Below, piece after piece: positions 1-7,200 of a DNA stretch of 17,104 nt (within the stretch, counting starts at the first letter, position 1; each line of letters starts with the position of its first letter). A program made the position numbers and the translations under genes. The notes beneath the pieces are model-generated. The model searched no databases and had not been told where the DNA came from. It saw only the letters and a list, made by a program, of their open reading frames with translations. The DNA is taken from NCBI GenBank assembly GCA_902803355.1, contig CADCPP010000171.1, positions 1 to 17,104 on the forward strand. The letters are read 5' to 3'. The stretch is from an uncultured Lachnospiraceae bacterium (GTDB lineage: Bacteria > Bacillota > Clostridia > Lachnospirales > Lachnospiraceae).

Positions 1-70
1 CAAAATATTCGCTATGGTACAGCCGTACCGCAGTCCTTGGAGGCCTCTCTGGACCTGCCTTAAAGCACTT
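1..70 (-). promoter_or_regulatory. PyrR-binding leader RNA (pyrimidine operon attenuator, partial)
   Basis: Read on the minus strand, the transcript from about position 70 contains CTTTAAGGCAGGTCC, then AGAGAGGCC, then CCAAGGACTGC. This matches the PyrR-binding anti-antiterminator of Bacillus-type pyr operons, whose conserved core is CCAGAGAGGC followed by AAGG. The outer stem pairs GCAGGTCC (58-51) with GGACTGC (36-30) with one bulged G, and leaves the purine-rich internal loop typical of the element. A second small hairpin, GGTAC-GGCT-GTACC, follows at 30-17. In known systems UMP- or UTP-bound PyrR stabilises this hairpin so that a downstream terminator forms when pyrimidines are plentiful. 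The terminator, antiterminator and first gene would lie left of the window and cannot be seen. The element begins about 10 bases after the predicted transcription start, as expected for a pyr leader. Confidence 0.8.
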
Positions 71-76
71 GGGCAC

Positions 77-105
77 ATTATAGGGGATGAATGCCTTCCC
101 GTCAA
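77..105 (-). promoter_or_regulatory. Strong sigma-A promoter for the off-window pyr operon
   Basis: The minus strand has a -35 box TTGACG (105-100), a 17-base spacer and a perfect -10 box TATAAT (82-77). That is eleven of twelve consensus bases at ideal spacing. The predicted start, near 70, is just upstream of the PyrR hairpin. It reads leftwards out of the window, downstream of the MATE gene and separate from it. Confidence 0.8.
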
Positions 106-151
106 CCATGATCTTGTGTTTTTTTTGCTGTGTCAGACGTTAAAACTTCTG

Positions 152-1546
152 TTAGGCCTGATGGTCTGCGCTGCCCGGAGCCTTCGTCTTCCACTTTCCG
201 CTGAGATAGTAAATGCCTCCGATCACGATCGGCATGAAGCCGGCCAGAGCATCGCCGTACCAGCAGCCAAGCGCTCCCATCTTCCAGACAAAGTACATCA
301 GGGCAGCGAGTCCGATGCGGCTGATCATCCCGTCCAGGATGGCAACGAAAAGATTGAGACGCGAATTGCCGGAGCCGTTGATCATCGAAAAGCCAACGCT
401 TCTGGTCGCCCCGCCGAAGAAATTCAAAATGATGGGGATCGTCAGGATACCTGCCTCCGCAATCACGTCCTGGTCTGCCGTAAAGAGACCGTAGACCGGT
501 TCCTCGAAGACCAGCAGCAGTGCCGTGACCGCTGCCGCCATCGTCATGCCGATGCCGAGAACGACCCTCAGGATCTTCGGGATCCGCTCGTTTTTGCCTG
601 CGCCGAGGTTCTGTCCGATCATTGAGGAACCAGCCGTGGTAAACGAATTGGAGACGATGCCGAACATCATCCCGGTCTTGTTGTAGATGCCGGCTAACGC
701 CGAATAGACCACGCCCTCGTTGTTGATCCAGCTCATCAGCACGGTCTTGGAAAGATTCACGGACATGGACTGGATGGACATGGGGATCCCCAGACCGACA
801 AGGCGGCCCATCGTGTGCGCATCCGGCCGGAAGCTTGCGGGCTTAAAGTCAAAATGGAACATCTCCCGGTTCCGGTAAAGGTAGGCAATGGAAAGAATGA
901 AGCTCACGCCCTGGCCGATGACCGTGGCCAGCGCGGCGCCGAAGGCGCCCATCTCCAGGGGAATGACAAAAAGAATGTCCAGAACGGTATTCAGCACGGC
1001 CGCGATGGCGACAAACATGAACGGCCGCTTGCCGTCTCCCATGCCGCGCAGGATCGCGCTCACGCAGTTATAGCCGTAGATGAACAGCAGTCCGAAGCAG
1101 CAGGTCACGAAATAATCCATGGTGAGGCTGTAGGACTCCTGCGGCGTATTGACCAGGTCCAGGATACGGGTCCGGAAAGCAAGGCAGCCGACGGCGATCA
1201 GAAGGGAGGTCGTGAAAAGGAAGACAAAGAGGTTACCGATTGTCTTTTTTACCTGATCCATGCGGCCTGCGCCCACATCGCGGGCGATCAGGACCTGCCC
1301 GGCGGAGGAAAAGCCCATGGCCACAAAGGTGATGAGGTGGAGCAGGTCGCCGCCGATCGAGACTGCCGACATGCCGGCGCCGCCGATATGCTGCCCGACG
1401 ACCACCATATCGACCAGATTATAGAGAGCCTGCAGGGCATTTGCGGCAAGTAGCGGCAGCGCAAAACGGAGGAGCAGCTTTGGAATGCTCCCCTCCGTCA
1501 GGTCCCGGACCATGCTGGCCGGTCTGTTCTGCGCAGCCCCGCTCAT
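152..1546 (-). CDS. MATE-family multidrug/cation efflux transporter
   Basis: The 464-residue product has the length and hydrophobic pattern of a MATE (MatE) secondary transporter: about twelve membrane segments in two related six-helix halves. The opening LLRFALPLLAANALQALYNL followed by VDMVVVGQHIGGAG is the classic MATE N-terminus. Such pumps export organic cations, drugs or metabolites in exchange for Na+ or H+; the substrate cannot be read from the sequence. The ATG at 1546 was chosen because an AGAGGA ribosome site lies a few bases upstream, overlapping the end of the sufB-like gene. Only 11 bases separate the two genes, so it is very probably the third gene of the suf operon. No clear terminator follows its TAA stop. 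Confidence 0.93.
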   Translation of the reverse strand: MSGAAQNRPASMVRDLTEGSIPKLLLRFALPLLAANALQALYNLVDMVVVGQHIGGAGMSAVSIGGDLLHLITFVAMGFSSAGQVLIARDVGAGRMDQVKKTIGNLFVFLFTTSLLIAVGCLAFRTRILDLVNTPQESYSLTMDYFVTCCFGLLFIYGYNCVSAILRGMGDGKRPFMFVAIAAVLNTVLDILFVIPLEMGAFGAALATVIGQGVSFILSIAYLYRNREMFHFDFKPASFRPDAHTMGRLVGLGIPMSIQSMSVNLSKTVLMSWINNEGVVYSALAGIYNKTGMMFGIVSNSFTTAGSSMIGQNLGAGKNERIPKILRVVLGIGMTMAAAVTALLLVFEEPVYGLFTADQDVIAEAGILTIPIILNFFGGATRSVGFSMINGSGNSRLNLFVAILDGMISRIGLAALMYFVWKMGALGCWYGDALAGFMPIVIGGIYYLSGKWKTKAPGSADHQA

Positions 1547-1557
1547 TTATTCCTCTT

Positions 1558-2478
1558 TCAGCGCAGGAAGCCGCTGATGATCTGCTCTTCTGCCTGCTCT
1601 TCGGTGAGGCCGAGCGTCATGAGCTTGGTAAGCTGATCGCCCGCGATCTTGCCGATGGCCGCTTCATGGATCAGTGCAGCGTCCACGGAGTTTGCCTCCA
1701 GCTTCGGCACGGAGATCACTTTTGCCTTGTCCATAATGATGGCGTCGCATTCCGCGTGCCCTTTGCAGAGCGTATTGCCGATAAGGCAGGCTTCGAACTC
1801 CTGCTGCGCATCGTCCCGCGCGACCGAGCGGGAGACCACGTCGGCGGAAGAATCTTCGCCGTTCATCTCCACGGTATAGATGCTCTTTGCGGTCTGCTGT
1901 CCGTGGGTCATGAGCGCCTCATGGACGATGAAGCTCGCGCCGCTTTTCAGCTGGGCGATATTGGTGCGGACGGTGGAGTCCACGCCCTTGATCTGCACCA
2001 TCTCAAATTCCGCGTGGGCGCCTTCTTCCAGATAGGCCTCGGTCACCGGGTTCAGAATACGCTTGCCGGTCCCGTCGCCCTGTCCGTAATGCTTTTCCAC
2101 GTATTTCACGCGGGAGTTCTTCCCGATGAAGAAGCGGTGGACGCCGTCGTGCTCCGAGTCGTGCACGCCGCAGTTGTCGATGCCGCAGCCTGCCACGATG
2201 ACCACGTCGCAGTCGTCACCGATATAAAAATCATTGTAAACGGTCTCCTTCAGGCCGCTCTCGCTTAAGACCACCGGAATATGCACGGACTCATTCTTCG
2301 TGCCGTCCTTGATGCGGATATCGATGCCGCTCACATCGGTCTTGGATGTGATGTCGATATTCGCCGTGGTGCGGCGGCTGTCCAGCTTGCCGTTCGCGCG
2401 GATATTGTACGCGCCTTCCGGGACCGTATGCAGGTCCGCAATTTCTTCAATCAGATGTCTTTGGATCGCGTCTAACAT
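1558..2478 (-). CDS. sufB: SufB/SufD-family Fe-S scaffold (short, SmsB-like)
   Basis: This 306-residue protein is the scaffold partner of the adjacent SufC ATPase. It is much shorter than SufB of the full SUF system (about 480 residues) and matches the compact SufB-like proteins of the minimal SUF-like system (SmsCB) of anaerobes. Residues 90-114 carry a dense cluster, C90, C98, C103, H106, H110 and H114, in the pattern GCGxxNCGxHxSxHDGxH, which is characteristic of this short family and probably holds the nascent cluster. The C-terminal half is the parallel beta-helix core, ending with the IHEAAIGKI motif and a short helical tail. ATG at 2478 is chosen over a longer reading because AAGGAGGGA lies just upstream and overlaps the sufC stop (10-base gap). 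Co-translation with SufC is likely. Confidence 0.9.
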   Translation of the reverse strand: MLDAIQRHLIEEIADLHTVPEGAYNIRANGKLDSRRTTANIDITSKTDVSGIDIRIKDGTKNESVHIPVVLSESGLKETVYNDFYIGDDCDVVIVAGCGIDNCGVHDSEHDGVHRFFIGKNSRVKYVEKHYGQGDGTGKRILNPVTEAYLEEGAHAEFEMVQIKGVDSTVRTNIAQLKSGASFIVHEALMTHGQQTAKSIYTVEMNGEDSSADVVSRSVARDDAQQEFEACLIGNTLCKGHAECDAIIMDKAKVISVPKLEANSVDAALIHEAAIGKIAGDQLTKLMTLGLTEEQAEEQIISGFLR

Positions 2479-2488
2479 AAGTCCCTCC

Positions 2489-3217
2489 TTATTCCAGGCG
2501 GCTGCAGGCCGCATTGACTGCCGAGGCCGTGCCCAGGAGTCCGGGCAGCACTTCATCGCGGGAGCCGAACTGCTTCACGCGGCCGTCTTCGATCACCGCG
2601 ATCTTGTCGGCAATGCTCAGGATCCTCTCCTGATGAGAAATGACCATCACCGAGCCCTGCACCGTATTCCGCACGGTTTCGAAGACCTTGATCAGGTTCT
2701 GGAAGCTCCAGATATCGATGCCGGCCTCCGGTTCGTCAAAAAGGGAAAGCTTCGTTCCGCGGGCAAGGACCGTGGCGATCTCAATGCGCTTGAGTTCCCC
2801 GCCGGAAAGCGAGCCGTTGACCTCCCGCTCGATATAGTCCTTCGCGCAGAGCCCGACCTGGGACAGATAGTCGCAGGCCTGCATGATGGAGATCTGTTTT
2901 CCCCGGGCCATGCGGAGCAGGTCCAGTACCCGGATTCCCTTAAATACGACCGGGGTCTGGAAGGCAAAGCTGATGCCCTTCTGCGCACGTTCCGTGATAC
3001 TAAGATCTGTAATGTCTTCTCCGTCAAGGAAAATTTTTCCACCTGTAACCCGGTTAACCCCCATAATGATCTTTGCAAGGGAAGATTTCCCTCCTCCGTT
3101 CGGTCCGGTCACTACCAGGAAGGTTCCGTCTTCTATGGTCAGGCTGACATCTTTTAAAATATCTTTGTTGTCTCCGTCTTCTTCGACTGTATAAGAGACG
3201 TGTTGTAATTCGAGCAT
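2489..3217 (-). CDS. sufC: SufC, Fe-S cluster assembly ATPase
   Basis: A 242-residue ABC-type ATPase of the SufC family, soluble and working with SufB/D-type scaffolds in iron-sulfur cluster assembly. Walker A is GPNGGGKSS (38-46), the Q-loop is near Q87, the signature is LSGGE (137-141), and Walker B with the catalytic glutamate is FDEPEAG (160-166). The EAGID sequence after Walker B is typical of SufC rather than of transporters. The ATG at 3217 has a perfect AGGAGG upstream. It is the first gene of sufC-sufB-MATE, with its own promoter at 3250-3278. No cysteine desulfurase (SufS), SufU, SufD or IscR-like regulator accompanies it, unlike full suf operons. Confidence 0.95.
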   Translation of the reverse strand: MLELQHVSYTVEEDGDNKDILKDVSLTIEDGTFLVVTGPNGGGKSSLAKIIMGVNRVTGGKIFLDGEDITDLSITERAQKGISFAFQTPVVFKGIRVLDLLRMARGKQISIMQACDYLSQVGLCAKDYIEREVNGSLSGGELKRIEIATVLARGTKLSLFDEPEAGIDIWSFQNLIKVFETVRNTVQGSVMVISHQERILSIADKIAVIEDGRVKQFGSRDEVLPGLLGTASAVNAACSRLE

Positions 3218-3249
3218 ATGATCCTCCTGCGGCCTGTTGCCGGTGAAAT

Positions 3250-3278
3250 ATTATAGCACAGCCAGGCGGAAATGCCAA
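3250..3278 (-). promoter_or_regulatory. Promoter of the sufC-sufB-MATE operon
   Basis: On the minus strand a -35 box TTGGCA (3278-3273), a 17-base spacer and TATAAT (3255-3250) form a near-consensus sigma-A promoter. The predicted start near 3243 leaves a leader of about 25 bases carrying the sufC ribosome site. The -10 region is one arm of a 12-bp inverted repeat shared with the opposing promoter. Confidence 0.75.
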
Positions 3279-3289
3279 GGCAGGTTTTT

Positions 3290-3318
3290 GTGGCATTTTC
3301 GGCAGACTGTGCTATAAT
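3290..3318 (+). promoter_or_regulatory. hisJ: Divergent promoter of the PHP phosphatase gene
   Basis: TATAAT at 3313-3318 is preceded after 17 bases by GTGGCA (3290-3295), a weaker -35 than that of the opposing sufC promoter. The predicted start is near 3325, giving a 48-base leader with AAAGGAG ahead of the ATG. The hexamer TATAAT and the preceding CTGTGC are the mirror image of the sufC -10 region. Confidence 0.6.
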
Positions 3319-3372
3319 GCATCCTTGCCCGGACGCCTGCCCAGGAAGGAAGGCCCCGGAAAAGGAGACTGG

Positions 3373-4152
3373 ATGATCGCCAACTATCACACCCATACCT
3401 ACCGCTGCGGACACGCGGAAGGAAACGAAAAAGACTATGTGCAGGAAGCCGTAAAGGCCGGGCTCAAGATCCTCGGCTTTTCCGACCATACCCCTTATGA
3501 ATATTACGATGCGGATCCCGCCCGCTATCCGTCCCGGATACGCATGAAGCCGGAAGAGCTTCCCGGCTATGCCGACTCCATCCGGGCTCTTGCCCAGACA
3601 TACAGCGGAACGCTTGAGATCCACCTCGGTGTTGAAGCGGAATACTATCCCAAATATTTTCCCCGTCTTCTGGAGATGCTGCGGGAAAACCGTATCGAAT
3701 ACATGATCCTCGGACAGCACTATCTGGGCAATGAGGTCGGCGATGTCTACAGCGGGCGGGAAACCGCTGATCCGCAGACCTTACGTCGCTACGTCTCGCA
3801 GGTCTGTGAAGCCCTCGATACAGGCCTCTTTACCTACCTTGCCCATCCTGATCTCATCCATTTTGTGGGAGATGCGCGCATCTATGAAAGCGAGATGCGC
3901 CGTCTCTGCCGCCATGCCAAGGAAACAGGAACTCCTCTTGAGATCAATTTGCTCGGCATGCGTGAGGAACGGCATTATCCCACGGCGAGCTTTTGGCCCA
4001 TCGCCGCGGAAGAAGGCTGTGAGGTGGTGATCGGCTGCGACGCCCACCAGCCGGACAAGGTGATGGACATCGCGAGCGAGAAGGCCGCATTGGAAACGGT
4101 CTCCCGCCTCGGACTGAAGCTGAAGGAGACCGTTGAGCTCAGAAAGATCTGA
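3373..4152 (+). CDS. hisJ: PHP-domain phosphatase, HisJ histidinol-phosphatase family
   Basis: A 259-residue single-domain PHP phosphoesterase. Metal ligands expected for the fold are all visible: HTH (H6, H8) with H14, FSDH (D38, H39), GVEAEYYPKY, ILGQHYLG, LAHPDL, and GCDAHQPDKV near the C-terminus. Length and motif order fit the HisJ/HisK class of histidinol-phosphate phosphatases, which carry out a late step of histidine biosynthesis. There are no other his genes here, so another small phosphate ester as substrate is possible. The ATG at 3373 was chosen because AAAGGAG (3361-3367) lies five bases upstream; an earlier ATG at 3325 lacks a ribosome site and falls at the predicted transcription start. 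It is the only plus-strand gene in the window and ends convergently with the VaFE protein gene. Confidence 0.82.
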   Translation: MIANYHTHTYRCGHAEGNEKDYVQEAVKAGLKILGFSDHTPYEYYDADPARYPSRIRMKPEELPGYADSIRALAQTYSGTLEIHLGVEAEYYPKYFPRLLEMLRENRIEYMILGQHYLGNEVGDVYSGRETADPQTLRRYVSQVCEALDTGLFTYLAHPDLIHFVGDARIYESEMRRLCRHAKETGTPLEINLLGMREERHYPTASFWPIAAEEGCEVVIGCDAHQPDKVMDIASEKAALETVSRLGLKLKETVELRKI

Positions 4153-4205
4153 TCTGTTCTGTTTTCTGCGAATGATCTGGTAAAGCTTTTCGCACCGGCT
4201 GCTGA

Positions 4206-7200
4206 TCAGCCTTTCAGATCACTGTTTTTCTCATCAAATTTTCTTCTGCGCCGGCAAAGGCAGAGGATCCCGGCTCCGGATCCGAGAAGCCCGGCAAGCG
4301 GGAGGATCAGGCGGGAAGGATCTCCGGTCTGCGGCGTGAAGCCGGGCAGGAAAATCGTCTGCGCCCGGTCGTTTGCATCCTTATGCTGTCCGGCGAGCAC
4401 CTGGCCGTTCTCCGTGACCAGATAGACCTCCTCAAAGACGACGAGCTGGTGCAGCCAGCGGCCGGAGGCGTCCACCGTGATATTGACCGTAACTATGCCG
4501 TCCGGCTTCTCCGGTGAGAAGTCGGTCTTCTTTTTTGTGCCGGGCACCACTTCTTTTGCGGTCTTGTCATAGACCGTGGTGACGATCACGTAGTTCGCGC
4601 CGGGCGTAAGATTGCTGTAGCTGATGTCATCCCTGATCCTGGTACCGAAGAGGGAAAGCGCCGTGTCGGAGACATTGGAGGCCTTCGTTTTGATGCCGGG
4701 GAAGATCACCGCCTGGTTCTCGTCATTGATATCGGCGTGGACGGCTACTTTCACATCCTCATAGTACAGGGTCTCGAAGACAACGACGGTCCTGCCGTTC
4801 AGGGCAGCGGAGTCGAAGGTGAAGCTGAGTTCTACCATTCCGTCGGCCTCTTCCGGCGTGAAGGTCTTTTCGCTCGTCACTTCTTTGCCGCTTACAAGCA
4901 GCGGCTTGTTCGCAGTCTTGTCCATGAGGATGCCCTTCACGGTATATTCCTCGCCGGGCACAAGGCCGCGGTACGTCACGACATCCGTAATGCTGGTCTT
5001 TCCGGAGATCGTCCCTTCGCGGGTCCCGGTCTCATCGTTCTTCGCGTCCGTGGTGATCGCCGGAACGTAGATGGTCTGCCGCTCGTCATCGATGTCCGCA
5101 TGGACGCCGATCTGAACGTCTCCAAGGTACAGGGTCTCAAAAGCCACCAGAGCCTTGCCGCCAACCCCTGTAGCGTCAAACGTAAAGACGATCTCTACGC
5201 TCCCGTCTGCTTCTTCAGGGGCAAAGCTGGTCTCGGCAGTCACACCGATAGATTCACCGGTCTCCTTGTCATACAACTCGCCTTTGACGACATATTCCCT
5301 GCCGGGGACGAGGTTCCTGTAAGTCACGGTATCGGTGACAGACGCGGCAGCATTCGCCTCGATATGGTTCAGGCCGCTCTCGCTGTCCGCAGCGTCGGTC
5401 TCGATCGCAGGGATGTGCACGCTCTGCTCTTCGTCCTCAATATCGTGATGGATGGCGACTTCCTTCTGAGCGGTCAGCAGGGTCTCAAAGGCTACCACCG
5501 TCTTTCCGGCAAGCCGGGACGCATCAAAGGTAAAGCTCAGTTCTGTGCTGTCTTCGGTGGCTTTCGCCGTGAAGGTCTTTTCTGCGGTGATGCCCATCGG
5601 CTCGCCGCTCTCCTTATCGTACAGTTCACCTTTAAGCGTATATGCTCTGCCGGTCTCAAGGCCGCTGCAGTCCACGCGGTCAATGATCGTGAGTTGTTCG
5701 TCTGGCCCGGTCACATGATCCTGCGTATCTTCCGCCACAGCCGTGGTATCGATCCCTGGGATCCAGACCGTCTGATCTTCGTCGTTGATCTCCGCATGCA
5801 CGGCAACTTCGATGCCGTTCAGATACAATCTCTCAAACGCCACAACGATCGTGCCCTGAAGCTTAGCCCCGTCAAATGTGAAGCTAAGCTCAACGCTGCC
5901 GTTTGCACTGCCGGGCGTGAAGGTCTTTTCGGCTCTGATGCCGGTGCTCTCGCCGGTGGCCTTGTTCATCAATTCACCCTTAACGCTGTACTGCCTGCCC
6001 GGGCGAAGATTTGTGTAGGTAACAGTATCGGTCAACGTGACGTTCCCTTCGCCAAGCGCCTGGTGCGTGCCGGTGCCGTCGTCCACGAGCTCGGTCTCCA
6101 GCTTAGGCAGGTAAACGGTCTGCGCATCGTCCCGGATGTTCTTATGCTCCGCAACGGCCTTGCCGCTGGTGGAAAGGGTCTCGTAAGCCACGACGACCTT
6201 GCCTGCAAGGGCTGTGCCGTTAAACGAAATGCTCAGATCCACGCTGCCGGAGGCGGCTGAAGGCGTGAACTTCTTTTCGGCGCTGATACCGGTGCTCCTG
6301 CCCGTCGCCTGATCAAACAGTTCACCCTTTACGCTGTACTCGGTACCGGGGATCAGGTTCTCATAGCTCACGGTATCGATGATCGTCACTGTGCCGTCAG
6401 CCTCGGATACGCCGGTACCGGTCTCGGAGTCCTTAGCAGCCGTCCCGATCTTCGGGAAGAAAATGATCTGGTTTTCATCCGCCGGATCCTTATGCTCTGC
6501 CGCAAACTGCCCGGCAGCGGTCACGAGCGTCTCGTAAGCGACGATCTTTTTGCCGGACAGAGCGGAGGCGTCAAAGGTGAAGCTGATCGTGGTGCTGCCG
6601 GAAGTCTCCTTGGCCGTGAAGCTTCCTGCCTCTGTCACTCCGAGTGCGCTGACAGAGCCATCCGCTCCGATCAGCATGAGTTCGCCGTTTGCAGTATAAG
6701 TCTCACCGACCTTGCAGCCGCTGTAGGTCACCGTGTCAATAATGACGGTATTCGGGCCGGCAAAGGCATTGTGTGTGCCGGTCGCAGAATCGGCGGCAAC
6801 GGTCCCGATCTTGATCGCATCATCCTCGATCGTCCCGAGGTCGATCAGCTGTCCGTCAGACTCGACCTTAAAGCTGCGGGTCTCCAGAACAAGGTTTTTT
6901 CTGCCTTCGGTCTTCATCTCTTCGATCTTGTAATTGCCGACAGGAAGCGCCTTCATGGAATCCGTCACAGTTCCGGGGCTAAACCATACGCCGTAAGACG
7001 CGGCGCCTGCGGAAACGAGTTCACGGATCACGGCGTCCGGAACGATGTCTCTGTCCGGAATATAGGCGGAAAGAGCCCGGTCCGCGCCGTTCGTGTTTGC
7101 GGAATGGGTGCCGCGTTCGGAGTCGAACACGCCGTTTTCGTCAGTAATGAAATAGTGGACTTCATTCGTGTCAGTGTTGGTGATCTTAAACGGAACGTAT

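Larger units (their letters stand above)
3250..3318. repeat. Nested inverted repeat between divergent promoters
   Basis: ATTATAGCACAG (3250-3261) is the exact reverse complement of CTGTGCTATAAT (3307-3318). Inside it, AAATGCCA (3270-3277) is the reverse complement of TGGCATTT (3291-3298). The outer arms contain the two -10 boxes and the inner arms overlap the -35 regions. The symmetry may be an operator, or may simply be two copies of a favoured promoter sequence. Confidence 0.7.

Noticed and set aside
1..109. Open minus-strand frame beginning MVDGKAFIPYN and running off the left edge
   Set aside because: It has no ribosome site, and the same bases form a near-consensus promoter and a PyrR hairpin, which explain the sequence better.
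4153..4205. Possible bidirectional terminator between the convergent phosphatase and adhesin genes
   Set aside because: Only short stems are found (TGCGAA/TTCGCA with a 16-base loop; GGCTG/CAGCC overlapping the adhesin stop), and neither has a convincing T-tract.
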